Shown: positions 25,339 through 34,159 of the stretch, in pieces
Position numbering within the stretch: position 1 is the stretch's first letter
How the letters are laid out: the number at the start of each line of letters is the position of its first letter
Source: an uncultured Acetobacteraceae bacterium
GTDB taxonomy: Bacteria > Pseudomonadota > Alphaproteobacteria > Acetobacterales > Acetobacteraceae
DNA length: 64,000 nt
Direction of reading: 5' to 3'
NCBI GenBank assembly: GCA_943912335.1
Contig: CALTUD010000015.1
Coordinates: 21,136 to 85,135, forward strand
Notes under the pieces: generated by a model
What the model was told of the DNA's origin: nothing
Seen by the model: only the letters and a program-made list of their open reading frames with translations
Database searches by the model: none
Made by a program: the position numbers and the translations under genes

Positions 25339-26547
25339 ATGACAGCTGAGAAAACCGAGCGTTTATGGCGTCACCATCTGCGCCGGCATCGCAAGGTGTC
25401 GGACGCGGCGATGATCGCCGGCAACCGGGTGGAGGTGTTGCCGGACGGCGCCTCCGTGGTGCGGGCGGTGATGGATGCGCTGGAGCTGGCCGAGCGCTAC
25501 GTCCACATGGAATACTACACCGCGGACGACGTGACGCTGGACGGGCGCTCGTTCTTCACGCTGATGGAGCAGGCGGTGCGTCGCGGCGTCGAGGTGGCGC
25601 TGATCTGGGACGCGATCGGCTCGAACGGAACGCCGGACAGGCTGTTCGATCGGCTGGCGAAGACCGGCGTGCGGCTGGTCGAGTATCACCCGATCAACCC
25701 GTTCAAGAAGCGCTTCAACATGGCGGTCAACGACCGTGACCATCGCAAGCTGTGCGTGATGGACGGCGAACTGGCGATCATGGGTGGCGTGAACATGTCA
25801 CGCGTCTACGAGACGCCGGAATCGGCCGGGCGTGGGCGCGACGCCAACCATGCGTACTGGGTGGATAACGGCATCCGCTTCGCGGGGCCGGCGGTGGACG
25901 AGGTGCACCGGCTGTTCTTCCGCACCTGGGATTCGAGCGGCGGTTCCGAGCATCCGCCCCTGCTGGGCCAGGACGAGAAAGCGCGGCCGCCTTGCGGCCA
26001 GCACACCATGCGCGTGGCCGGCAGCGCGCCCGCCGAGCGCAAGCCGCTGTTCAACCAGTCGATCCGGGCGGCGATCCGGGGCGCGCGGTCGCATCTGGTG
26101 CTGGCGACCGGCTATTTCGTGCCGACGCGGCGCGAATGGCGTCTACTGTGCCGGGCGGCGCGGCGCGGCGTGACGGTGGATCTGCTGCTGCCGGGCTACA
26201 GCGACGTGCAGTCGGCGGTGCATGCGGCGCGATCGCTGTATGGGCCGCTGCTGAAATGCGGGGTGCGGATCCACGAGGTGCGGAACGCCATGCTGCATGC
26301 CAAGGTGGCGACGTTCGACGGCGTGCTGACCGTGATCGGCACCTCGAATTTCGACCGGCGCTCGGTGCATTACAACAACGAGATCGACGCCGTGGTGATG
26401 GGGACGGACGTGGCGGGCGAGATCGAAGCGCTTCTGCGCACGCAGATCGAACGCGCGGTGCCGATGGAATACGAGGACTGGGCGCATCGCTCCCTGCGCG
26501 AGCGGGCCCTGGAGTTCTTCGCCCGTCTGTGGCGGCGGCTGATGTGA
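25339..26547 (+). CDS. Phospholipase D-family cardiolipin synthase-like protein
   Basis: A 402-residue protein with two HKD motifs: HRKLCVMDGELAIMGGVNMS near residues 134-153 and HAKVATFDGVLTVIGTSNFD near 319-338. These mark the PLD fold that makes or hydrolyses phosphodiester lipid bonds. Length and layout resemble ClsB-type cardiolipin synthases, which lack long N-terminal membrane helices. It probably condenses phosphatidylglycerol with another lipid at the inner membrane. A different PLD transphosphatidylase role cannot be excluded. Confidence 0.85.
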   Translation: MTAEKTERLWRHHLRRHRKVSDAAMIAGNRVEVLPDGASVVRAVMDALELAERYVHMEYYTADDVTLDGRSFFTLMEQAVRRGVEVALIWDAIGSNGTPDRLFDRLAKTGVRLVEYHPINPFKKRFNMAVNDRDHRKLCVMDGELAIMGGVNMSRVYETPESAGRGRDANHAYWVDNGIRFAGPAVDEVHRLFFRTWDSSGGSEHPPLLGQDEKARPPCGQHTMRVAGSAPAERKPLFNQSIRAAIRGARSHLVLATGYFVPTRREWRLLCRAARRGVTVDLLLPGYSDVQSAVHAARSLYGPLLKCGVRIHEVRNAMLHAKVATFDGVLTVIGTSNFDRRSVHYNNEIDAVVMGTDVAGEIEALLRTQIERAVPMEYEDWAHRSLRERALEFFARLWRRLM

Positions 26548-26559
26548 TGGCGGTGCGGG

Positions 26560-27423
26560 TCAGCGGCGGCGTTTCCCTCTGACCGCCTCCTGGGTTCTGG
26601 AAAGGTTCTTCTCCGCACCGTCGTAATCGCGCTGCGCCAGCATGACGAAGACGGCGTCGAGCAGGTTGAGCTGCGCGATGCGTGCGGCGGCGTTCTCGCC
26701 CAGAAGCGGCGATCCGCGCGCCGTGGAGCAGAGCACAATGCCGGCGGCCTCGGCGAGCGGCGAGCCGAGATAGTTGGTGACGGCGATGGTGCTGGCGCCG
26801 CTGTCGGCGGCGCGCTGCAGCGCTTCGAGCGTGATGGCGGTCGCGCCGGAATGGGAGAAGCCGATCGCGACGTCGTTCGGTCCCAGCAGGGCCGCCGACA
26901 TCAGCATCATGTGGGCGTCGTCGTGCACGGTGGCGGAGATGCCGATGCGCAGGAATTTGTGCGCGACGTCGCGCGCGATCTGCGCCGACCCGCCGACGCC
27001 GTAGAAATCGATCCGTCTCGCGCCGTGAAGCAGGGCGGCTGCGCGCTCCAGCGCGGACACGTCGACGATGGCCAGCGTTTCCTCGAGTGCCTGGATGGAG
27101 GCGCGGAACACCTTCTGCACGATCTCGGCGCCCGTGTCAGCGGGCGAGAGTTCTTCGTGCATCTCCACGATCGGCAGACGGTTGTAGGAGGCGAGATTGC
27201 GTCGGAAGTCGCGGAACCCGGCGAAACCGAGCTTCTTGGCGATCTTCACCACCATGGCTTCGGACACGCCGGTCTCTTCCGCAACATTACGCAAGGCCGT
27301 GTGTTCGGTGAAGTCGCGCCGCGCCAGCACCTGCTCCACCACCTTGGCCTCCAGCGGCGTGAGGCTGGGCATCATCATTCTGAGCCTGGGGCCCACCAAA
27401 CGGGGATCTGCCGCGTCGTCCAT
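26560..27423 (-). CDS. RpiR/MurR-family transcriptional regulator
   Basis: A 287-residue regulator with an N-terminal HTH_6 domain (LRNVAEETGVSEAMVVKIAKK at about residues 42-62) and a C-terminal SIS sugar-phosphate-binding domain (FYGVGGSAQIARDVAHKF, then AIGFSHSGATAITLEALQRA). SIS domains sense phosphosugars. It is divergent from a sugar uptake and kinase cluster, and a strong palindrome in between is a plausible operator. It likely represses or activates that cluster in response to a phosphorylated intermediate. Confidence 0.88.
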   Translation of the reverse strand: MDDAADPRLVGPRLRMMMPSLTPLEAKVVEQVLARRDFTEHTALRNVAEETGVSEAMVVKIAKKLGFAGFRDFRRNLASYNRLPIVEMHEELSPADTGAEIVQKVFRASIQALEETLAIVDVSALERAAALLHGARRIDFYGVGGSAQIARDVAHKFLRIGISATVHDDAHMMLMSAALLGPNDVAIGFSHSGATAITLEALQRAADSGASTIAVTNYLGSPLAEAAGIVLCSTARGSPLLGENAAARIAQLNLLDAVFVMLAQRDYDGAEKNLSRTQEAVRGKRRR

Positions 27424-27494
27424 CGGTCCTGTCCTAACGCAAAGCTGGCGCGGGACGAACCATGCCGTCCTCCCAGGTGGTCATGCCACTGCAA

Positions 27495-27523
27495 ACTTCA
27501 CGATATAAGAAAATTCGTGAAGT
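27495..27523. promoter_or_regulatory. Candidate RpiR-family operator (inverted repeat)
   Basis: ACTTCACGA (27495-27503) and TCGTGAAGT (27515-27523) form a perfect 9-bp inverted repeat around an A/T-rich 11-base spacer. It lies between the rpiR-like gene and the divergent isomerase-like gene. A weaker second copy with half-sites TTCACG (27602-27607) and CGTGAG (27622-27627) lies downstream. The 27424-27655 gap holds no other gene. Confidence 0.6.
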
Positions 27524-27655
27524 AAGTCTGGATTCGCCTGCGCGGTTGGCATAGAGATGCACGTCAGCAGAAGGGGCATCGCCTCGGCTGCGGTCTTTTT
27601 CTTCACGCCGGCCGGGCGTTTCGTGAGCGGTCGGTCTCGACGACAGGTTCAGCCC

Positions 27656-28645
27656 GTGCCCCATTCCGCTCTTCGCTTCGCCACACGCCTGAACTCCTTC
27701 GCATCCCGCCCGGATGCGTTCTGGCCGTCGGGCCATGGCAAGCCGACCCCGCTGCAGATGGCCGAGCGCGCCGCCACCGCGAATGGCCTGACGGATGTGG
27801 ACCTGAACTATCCCGACCATCTGGCGGCCAACCCGCGCGAGACCGGCAACGCGATCCGCGATCTCGGACTCGCCGTGAACGGTCTGGCGATGCGCTATTA
27901 TTCCAATCCCGCGTTCAAGATCGGCGCCTTCACCAATCCCGATGCGGCGGTGCGTCGCGAGGCGATCGACCTCACCAAGCGCGGCATCGACGCGGCGCGC
28001 GAGGCGGGTTGCGCGCTGATGACGATCTGGCTCGGCCAGGACGGGTTCGATTACAGCTTCCAGGCCGATTATGCCCGGCTCTGGGCGGACGAGATCGACG
28101 GTCTGCGCGAAGTGGCGCTGCACGATCCCGATTGCCTGATCAGCATCGAATACAAGCCGAACGAGCCGCGCTCCTTCAGCTTGCTGCCGGATTGCGCCAC
28201 CACGCTGCTGGCGATCCGCGAGATCGGCCTGCCCAATCTGGGCGTGACGCTGGATTTCGCGCATGTGCTCTATGCCGACGAGCAGCCGGCTTTCGCCGCA
28301 GCCCTGATCGCGCGCCATAGCCGCATTCTCGGCCTGCATCTGAACGACGGCTACGCCAAGCGGGACGATGGGCTGATGGTGGGTGCCGTGCATCCGGTGC
28401 AGACGATCGAGCTTCTGCGCCAGGTGAAGCGCGACGGCTTCGACGGGCCGATCTATTTCGACACGTTCCCCGATCTAACCGGGCTCGATCCGGTGCGGGA
28501 ATGCGAGGCCAACATCGCCACCGTGAGCTCCATGCTGCGCGTGGTGGAGACGCTGGACGGCGACAACAGGCTGGCACCGGCGATGGCGGAACAGGATGCC
28601 GTCACCGCGCAGCGTCTGGTGCAGCAGGCGATGCTGGGCCACTGA
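27656..28645 (+). CDS. Sugar isomerase/epimerase-like TIM-barrel protein
   Basis: About 329 residues with xylose-isomerase-like barrel features: DVDLNYPDHL near residue 44, MTIWLGQDGFDY, SIEYKPNEPRSF with a likely metal Glu, LGVTLDFAHVLYADE, LGLHLNDGYAKRDD and PIYFDTFPDL. It probably converts an imported aldose to a ketose, or epimerises it, before the PfkB kinase acts. The frame is open from 27557, but GTG 27656 lies beyond the second operator-like half-sites and close to the first conserved strand, so it is preferred. The substrate is not known. Confidence 0.72.
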   Translation: MPHSALRFATRLNSFASRPDAFWPSGHGKPTPLQMAERAATANGLTDVDLNYPDHLAANPRETGNAIRDLGLAVNGLAMRYYSNPAFKIGAFTNPDAAVRREAIDLTKRGIDAAREAGCALMTIWLGQDGFDYSFQADYARLWADEIDGLREVALHDPDCLISIEYKPNEPRSFSLLPDCATTLLAIREIGLPNLGVTLDFAHVLYADEQPAFAAALIARHSRILGLHLNDGYAKRDDGLMVGAVHPVQTIELLRQVKRDGFDGPIYFDTFPDLTGLDPVRECEANIATVSSMLRVVETLDGDNRLAPAMAEQDAVTAQRLVQQAMLGH

Positions 28646-28697
28646 ACGCGCCCGGCGGATAAAACCAAGACAAAGAAACAAACAACCGGAAACGACC

Positions 28698-29756
28698 ATG
28701 AAGAATCTTCTGCTCTGCGGCTTCATCGTCCTGGCGACCAGCACGGGCGCCTGGGCACAGACCCTGGCGCCGCTGAACCCGGACACCGAGACCGACCGCA
28801 TCGACTGGACGCAGCTTTCCAGCAAATTCGGCGCGTTCCCGAAGATGCCGGCCGGTACGCATGCCGGCGCCGTGTCGAAGACGCTGACCAACGAGTACTG
28901 GCGCCTGCTCGGCAAAGGCTACGAACTGTTCGGCAAGAAACACGGCGTGCCGGTCGAGTATCAGGCTGCGCAGAACGAGGGCGATCAGGTCGGCCAGCTT
29001 TCCATCGCCGAAACCATGGTGACGCAGGGCGTGAGCGTTCTGCTTCTCTCCCCGCAGACCAACAGCAATCTCGATCCTGTGCTGAGCGAAGCGGCGGACG
29101 CGCACATCCCGGTCGTGAACGTCAACGACGCGGTGATCCCGGAAGCCCGTCATTATGTCGGCAACGTCCAGCGCGACAACGGCGTGCGCGTGGCGCGCTG
29201 GTTCATCAAGAATCGTCCCGCCGGCGGAAAGGTGGCGGTGATCGAAGGTCAGGCCGGCGTGTATGCCGCGGCCCAGCGCACCGACGGGTTCAAGAGCACG
29301 CTGGCGAAGGAGGGCGGCGGAAAGTTCGTCGTGGTGGCCAGCGTTCCCGGCAACTGGGACCGCCAGCTTTCCTATGACGACGCCACCACCATTCTGCAGC
29401 AGCATCCCGACCTGATCGGCTTCTACTGCAACAACGACACCATGGCTCTGGGCGTGGTGGAAGCGGTGAAGAACGCCAACCTGCTCGGCAAGGTGGCGGT
29501 GTTCGGCACGGACGGCATCGGCGACGCCTACACGTCGATCCGCGCCGGCGAGCTGACCGGCACCGTCGACAGCTTCCCCGTTCTTACCGGCGAAGTGGCG
29601 CTGGAAAGCGCGCTGCGAATCATGGTCGGCGAGAAGCTGCCGCGTGTGGTGGCGACGCCGCAGGCGCTGGTCACCAAGGCGACCGCCGATCGTTACCAGG
29701 GCACGGACGATCAGATCCGCGCTGCCCTGGAACAGGACGCGAAGAACGGCGGCTGA
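28698..29756 (+). CDS. Periplasmic sugar-binding protein (ABC importer)
   Basis: The 352-residue protein opens with a clear Sec signal (LLLCGFIVLATSTGAWA) and belongs to the type I periplasmic binding family: TNEYWRLLGKGYELFGKK, VSVLLLSPQTNSNLDPVLSE, IPVVNVNDAVIP, a hinge-region IGFYCNNDTMALGVVEAVK, and VFGTDGIGDAYTSIRAGEL. It would deliver a monosaccharide to the ATPase-permease pair that follows. Sequence does not fix the sugar. Confidence 0.87.
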   Translation: MKNLLLCGFIVLATSTGAWAQTLAPLNPDTETDRIDWTQLSSKFGAFPKMPAGTHAGAVSKTLTNEYWRLLGKGYELFGKKHGVPVEYQAAQNEGDQVGQLSIAETMVTQGVSVLLLSPQTNSNLDPVLSEAADAHIPVVNVNDAVIPEARHYVGNVQRDNGVRVARWFIKNRPAGGKVAVIEGQAGVYAAAQRTDGFKSTLAKEGGGKFVVVASVPGNWDRQLSYDDATTILQQHPDLIGFYCNNDTMALGVVEAVKNANLLGKVAVFGTDGIGDAYTSIRAGELTGTVDSFPVLTGEVALESALRIMVGEKLPRVVATPQALVTKATADRYQGTDDQIRAALEQDAKNGG

Positions 29757-29818
29757 ACGCCGCGATCGAAAGGGCGGCGAGCCTTCGCTGAGGTTCGTCG
29801 CCGGGAGAGGTAAAGGTC

Positions 29819-31327
29819 ATGGCCGACGCATCCCTGCGTTTGCTTCTGGGCGGCATCAGCAAGAGCTATCCCGGCGTGAAAGCGCTGGACGACATGACCC
29901 TGCGCGTCCGTCCGGGCGAGGTGCATGCGCTTCTGGGCGAAAACGGCGCCGGGAAATCGACGCTGTTGAAGATTCTGAGCGGCGTGGTGCGGCCGGATGC
30001 GGGCGAGATCGCCGTGGATGGCGAAACGCTGTCCCTGGCCGGGCCGCTCGATGCGCGCCGCGCCGGCATCGCCATGATCCATCAGGAATTGCAGCAAATT
30101 CCCGAACTGACGGTGGCGCAGAACATGTTCCTGGGCCGGCCGCTGCGGCGCGGTCTGTTCACGGACCGCGCCGAGCAGGAGCGCCAAGCGGGCGAGGTTC
30201 TGCGTGCGCTCGATCCGGCGATCCGGCCGGATGCGCCGATCCGGACATTGAAGGTGGCGCAACGGCAGATCGTCGAGATCGGGCGTGCGCTGCTGGAAAA
30301 TGCCCGCATCCTGGCGATGGACGAGCCCACCTCCAGCCTGACGCCGAGCGAGTTCGAGCGTCTGGCCGAGGTGATTCGCCGTCTGGCGGCGCAGGGCGTT
30401 GCGGTCATCTACGTGTCGCACAAGATGGACGAGGTGTTCCGCGTCTGCGACCGCGCCACGGTGATGCGCGACGGACGTTTCATCGCGGCGCTCGATCTGG
30501 CCGACACCGACGAGAGCGCGGTGGTGAACATGATGGTGGGCCGCACGCTCGCCGCCGGCACGCATTCCTGCTTCGCCACAGGCGAGACCGTTCTGTCCGT
30601 GCGTGGACTGGGTGCCGGCACGCGCGTCATGGATGCGAGCTTCGATCTGCGTCGCGGCGAGGTTCTGGGCATTGCCGGGCTGATCGGCGCCGGTCGCACC
30701 GAGCTGTTGCGCCTGATCGCCGGGGCCGACCGGCCGGAAACCGGCGAGATCGTGTTGAACGGTCGCGCCCTGCCGCGCCGTGGCGGCACGCGTGCGGCGA
30801 TCGCGGCCGGGATCGGACTGGTGCCGGAGGAGCGCAAGCGGGACGGGATCGTTCCGCAGCGCTCGGTGGTGAACAACATCGCGCTGTCTTCCATGTCACG
30901 CTTCGCGCCACGCGGGGTGATCCGACGGCGTGCGCTGCGCCGTCGAGCGACCGAGATCCTGTCCGACATCAATCTGCGGCCGATGCAGATCGACCGGCCG
31001 ATCCGCCTGTTCAGCGGCGGCAACCAGCAGGAGGCGATCATCGCCCGCTGGATCGCCGCCGACACCCAGATCCTGCTGTTCGACGAGCCGACCCGTGGCA
31101 TCGATATCGGCGCCAAGGCGGAGATCTATGCGCTGATCGAGAGGCTCGTGTCCGAAGGCCGGTCCGTGATCGTGGTGTCGTCCGAACTGCCGGAGATCCT
31201 GCGCGTCGCCGACCGCGTGCTGGTGATGCGTCAGGGACGGATCGCCGCGGAATTGTCCCGTGAGGAGCTGAGCGAGCAGGCGATCGTCGCCCATGCCGTG
31301 CCGCGCTCCGCCACCGCTTCCCCCTGA
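29819..31327 (+). CDS. Sugar ABC transporter ATPase with two fused nucleotide-binding domains
   Basis: A 502-residue RbsA-type ATPase. Domain 1 has Walker A GENGAGKST (about residues 40-48) and LAMDEPTSSL. Domain 2 has the usual altered Walker A GLIGAGRTELL, LFSGGNQQEAIIARW and an intact LLFDEPTRGIDIG, unlike the ATPase at 4461-5972, whose second Walker B is lost. It lies between the binding protein and the permease of the second sugar cluster. Confidence 0.92.
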   Translation: MADASLRLLLGGISKSYPGVKALDDMTLRVRPGEVHALLGENGAGKSTLLKILSGVVRPDAGEIAVDGETLSLAGPLDARRAGIAMIHQELQQIPELTVAQNMFLGRPLRRGLFTDRAEQERQAGEVLRALDPAIRPDAPIRTLKVAQRQIVEIGRALLENARILAMDEPTSSLTPSEFERLAEVIRRLAAQGVAVIYVSHKMDEVFRVCDRATVMRDGRFIAALDLADTDESAVVNMMVGRTLAAGTHSCFATGETVLSVRGLGAGTRVMDASFDLRRGEVLGIAGLIGAGRTELLRLIAGADRPETGEIVLNGRALPRRGGTRAAIAAGIGLVPEERKRDGIVPQRSVVNNIALSSMSRFAPRGVIRRRALRRRATEILSDINLRPMQIDRPIRLFSGGNQQEAIIARWIAADTQILLFDEPTRGIDIGAKAEIYALIERLVSEGRSVIVVSSELPEILRVADRVLVMRQGRIAAELSREELSEQAIVAHAVPRSATASP

Positions 31328-31351
31328 ACCCCTGTGTTCGAGGCTTCCCCC

Positions 31352-32332
31352 ATGTCCATCACCACCGCGCGGCCCGCCGGGACGCGCTTCCGACCGCCCG
31401 GGCTCACGCGGGTCAATCTGCGGGATTTCGGCACCCTTTTGGGTCTGGTGCTGATGCTGGCGGTGTTCGCCGCCGTGGCGCCGGGATTCCTGTCCGAGCG
31501 TAACCTGGTCAACATCCTGCAGCAATCGAGCATCAACGCCTTCGTGGCGCTGGGCATGACGCTGGTGATCATTTCCGGCGGCATCGACCTGTCGGTGGGG
31601 CCGACCGCGGCTTTGGCGGCGGTTCTGGCGGCGGGGCTGATGGCGGCCGGCGTGCCGGTGCCGCTGGCGATCCTGGCGGCTTTGGCGCTGGGCGCCTGCT
31701 GTGGTGCGGTGAACGGGATGCTGATCTCGTTCGGCGGGCTGCAGCCCTTCATCGTCACGCTCGGCACGCTCAGCACCTATCGGGCGCTGGCGCTGATCGT
31801 GACCGGCGGCAATCCGATCCTGGGCATTCCGCATGCGCTGCGTGTGGTGGCCAACGGGCATGTTCTGGGCATTCCGACCGCCGTGGCGCTGGTGGCCGTG
31901 GTGGCGATCCTGGCGGCGCTGATGCTGCGACGGACGCCGTTCGGCGAATATCTGCTGGCCGTCGGCGGCAACGAGGAAGCGTCGCGCGTGGCCGGCGTGC
32001 CGATCGCGCTGACCAAGATCGGCGCCTATGCGCTGTCCGGCACGCTCGCCGCGCTGGCGGCGATGATCCTGATCGGTCGTCTGGGCGCTGCCGAGCCGAT
32101 CCTGGGTAATCTGTGGGAGCTGGACGCGATTGCGGCCGCGGCGATCGGCGGCGCGTCGCTGATGGGCGGCAAGGGCAGCATCGTCGGCACGCTTCTGGGC
32201 GCGGTGATCCTGGGCGCGATGCGCAACGGGCTGACGCTGCTGAACGTGCAGGCTTTCTACCAGCTCCTGGCCACAGGGCTGATCATCCTGTTCGCGATGC
32301 TGCTCGACCGGTTCACCAGGGGGCGGGCATGA
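31352..32332 (+). CDS. Ribose-type ABC transporter permease
   Basis: About 326 residues of a RbsC-like permease: IISGGIDLSVGPTAALAAVL, GGLQPFIVTLGTLSTYRALA, YLLAVGGNEEASRVAGV and GGASLMGGKGSIVGTLLG. Only one permease gene is present, so the channel is probably a homodimer. A GTG 18 bases upstream is an alternative start. Its stop overlaps the start of the kinase gene. Confidence 0.9.
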   Translation: MSITTARPAGTRFRPPGLTRVNLRDFGTLLGLVLMLAVFAAVAPGFLSERNLVNILQQSSINAFVALGMTLVIISGGIDLSVGPTAALAAVLAAGLMAAGVPVPLAILAALALGACCGAVNGMLISFGGLQPFIVTLGTLSTYRALALIVTGGNPILGIPHALRVVANGHVLGIPTAVALVAVVAILAALMLRRTPFGEYLLAVGGNEEASRVAGVPIALTKIGAYALSGTLAALAAMILIGRLGAAEPILGNLWELDAIAAAAIGGASLMGGKGSIVGTLLGAVILGAMRNGLTLLNVQAFYQLLATGLIILFAMLLDRFTRGRA

Positions 32333-33213
32333 GCGTCGCCGCCGCGGTTCTGGTGGTCGGGTCGCTGCATCTCGATCTGGTGGTGGATGCGCCGGACCGG
32401 CCGCGCAAGGGCGAGACGGTGGTGGGCCGGTCCCTGGCCCGCAAATGCGGCGGCAAGGGCGGCAATCAGGCGGTGGCCGCGAGCCTTGCCGGGGCGCCGA
32501 CCGCTTTCGTGGGGGCCGTGGGCGACGATCCGTTCGGGGATGCGCTGCTGTCCGGGCTGAAGCATGCCGGGGTGGAGTGTTCCGGCGTGGCGGTGCATCC
32601 GGCGCGCAGCTCCGGCACAAGCGTCGCGATCTTCGATGACGAGGGCGATTACGGCGCGGTGATCGTATCCGGCACGAATCTGTTGATCGAACCGGCGCAA
32701 CTCGGTCCCGATCGGTTCGTCCCCGGGACCGTCCTTGTGCTGCAGAACGAGATTGCCGAGGAGATCAATCTGCATGCCGCCGCGCTGGCCCGCGTGGCCG
32801 GGATGCGCGTGCTGTTGAATGCGGCGCCCGCGCGGGCTTTCGAGACAGCCTTGCCGTCTCTGGTGGATATCCTGGTGGTGAACGCGCTGGAAGCGGAGAT
32901 GCTGGGCGGCGGTGCGGTGGAGACGTTGGACGACGCGGCGTCGGCAGCGGCGCGCCTCGTGGAGCGGTTTCCCGCGGTGCTGGTTACTGCGGGTGGTGCC
33001 GGTCTGGCCTGGGCGGATCGGGACGGCGCGCGCCACGCCATCGCGGCAGTGCCGGTGCGAGTGAAGAGCACGCACGGGGCGGGGGACTGCTTTGTGGGCA
33101 CATTCGCCGCGGCGTTGTCGCGTGGCGAAACGGTGCCGGACGCGCTGGAGCGGGCGAACCGGGCGGCTGCGATGCTGGTCGCGACGCCGGAGAGTGAGCG
33201 GGCGGGTTGGTAG
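32329..33213 (+). CDS. PfkB-family sugar kinase (ribokinase-like)
   Basis: A 294-residue kinase with CGGKGGNQAVAASLAGAP (about residues 38-55), a mid-protein LLNAAPAR, and the catalytic STHGAGDCFVGTFAAAL near 245-261, where the general-base Asp is kept. It would trap the sugar delivered and isomerised by the upstream proteins. ATG 32329 is in an ATGA overlap with the permease; the longer frame through the permease gene is a shadow. Confidence 0.85.
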   Translation: MSVAAAVLVVGSLHLDLVVDAPDRPRKGETVVGRSLARKCGGKGGNQAVAASLAGAPTAFVGAVGDDPFGDALLSGLKHAGVECSGVAVHPARSSGTSVAIFDDEGDYGAVIVSGTNLLIEPAQLGPDRFVPGTVLVLQNEIAEEINLHAAALARVAGMRVLLNAAPARAFETALPSLVDILVVNALEAEMLGGGAVETLDDAASAAARLVERFPAVLVTAGGAGLAWADRDGARHAIAAVPVRVKSTHGAGDCFVGTFAAALSRGETVPDALERANRAAAMLVATPESERAGW

Positions 33214-33218
33214 AGGGT

Positions 33219-33345
33219 GTTCTTTCTTGGAAGAAAGAACCAAAGAACTTTTGTTTGTTTGGTAAGGTGTAAAGCGCGGTCTTCATAACCGAAACGGATA
33301 GAAGTCTTTTTGCTTCTTTTTCTTCAGAAAAAGAACATCCGTTTC
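33219..33345. repeat. Pair of A/T-rich inverted hairpin elements between convergent operons
   Basis: Two related hairpins face each other. Left: GTTCTTTCTT (33219-33228) / AAGAAAGAAC (33231-33240). Right: TTCTTTTTC (33314-33322) / GAAAAAGAA (33327-33335) with a TTCA loop, enclosed by GAAACGGAT (33291-33299) / ATCCGTTTC (33337-33345). Read outward from the middle, both share an AAGTCTTT or AAGTTCTTT lead-in and an AAAGAACA end, so they look like two copies of one element. They lie between a plus-strand and a minus-strand operon and likely terminate both. Confidence 0.75.
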
Positions 33346-34159
33346 AGTCTGATTGGTGCTTGATCTCGACCGGATCGCCGACCGAAATCCGGCCCGTATC
33401 ATCGGGGATCAGGTTGACCCCGAACACGATGCCTTCCGGAAGCCGATTGAGCCGGCCCAGGGTCTTCAACGGTTCGCCGGGGCGCGGCGACAGCCCGCTC
33501 TGCTGATCGCGCGTGATGACGACGCAGCGCGTGCAGCGCGTCGGCGCCTGGAAGCGGAGCGCGCCGATCCGGAGCGCGTTCCAGCTGTTCTCGCTCCAGG
33601 CCGGAAGACCGTCGATGACGACGTTGGCACGGAAACGATCCATCGGGACCGCGTTTTCGCCCAGCTCTGCGTTCAGCGCGTCGAGCGAAGCGCGGTTCAC
33701 GGCCAGAAGCGGAAAGGCATCGGCGAAGGACACCGTCTTTTCCGGCTGGTCGGCATGCGGATCGATCGGCCGCGCCGTCGTGTCGTGCATGAACCAGAGC
33801 AGGCACGGGCGTCCGAGCCGGGCGGACAGCCAGTCCTGCGCCGGCCCCACCGCCTGACGTGCCCGGACCTGATGACCCCAGACGACCACTGTATCGACCG
33901 GGGCGTCTGGATTAGGGAACGCGACCGCGCAATGGTTGTCGTCCATCGACAGGGTCAGGCCGGATTCGGTCGGAATGGCCGCGATGCGGGCGAGTTCGGC
34001 GGTCTCGCGCTGGGTGATGAAGCGGCGTTCGGGATCGGTGATCAGCCAGCGACGGTCGCCTTCCGGGCCGCAACGTTCGATCGTCAGCGTGTCGCGCGAA
34101 AGGCCGCGCAGGCCCTTCACCGGATAGAGATTCAGCGCGGTCAGTCGGGCAACGGTCAT
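33344..34159 (-). CDS. MOSC-domain protein (YcbX-like)
   Basis: A 271-residue protein with an N-terminal beta-barrel domain (ALNLYPVKGLRGLS) and a C-terminal MOSC domain (FRANVVIDGLPAWSENSW, then RCTRCVVITRDQQSG with the conserved Cys). YcbX-type proteins use molybdenum cofactor to reduce N-hydroxylated compounds. The ATG overlaps the stop of the FAD oxidase gene (ATGA), so they are likely coupled. The larger upstream frame is a shadow of the oxidase gene. Confidence 0.88.
   Translation of the reverse strand: MTVARLTALNLYPVKGLRGLSRDTLTIERCGPEGDRRWLITDPERRFITQRETAELARIAAIPTESGLTLSMDDNHCAVAFPNPDAPVDTVVVWGHQVRARQAVGPAQDWLSARLGRPCLLWFMHDTTARPIDPHADQPEKTVSFADAFPLLAVNRASLDALNAELGENAVPMDRFRANVVIDGLPAWSENSWNALRIGALRFQAPTRCTRCVVITRDQQSGLSPRPGEPLKTLGRLNRLPEGIVFGVNLIPDDTGRISVGDPVEIKHQSD

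Noticed and set aside
27557..27655. 33-codon N-terminal extension of the isomerase-like protein
   Set aside because: It covers operator-like half-sites, is Arg/Ser/Phe-rich, and precedes the conserved barrel start; GTG 27656 fits better.
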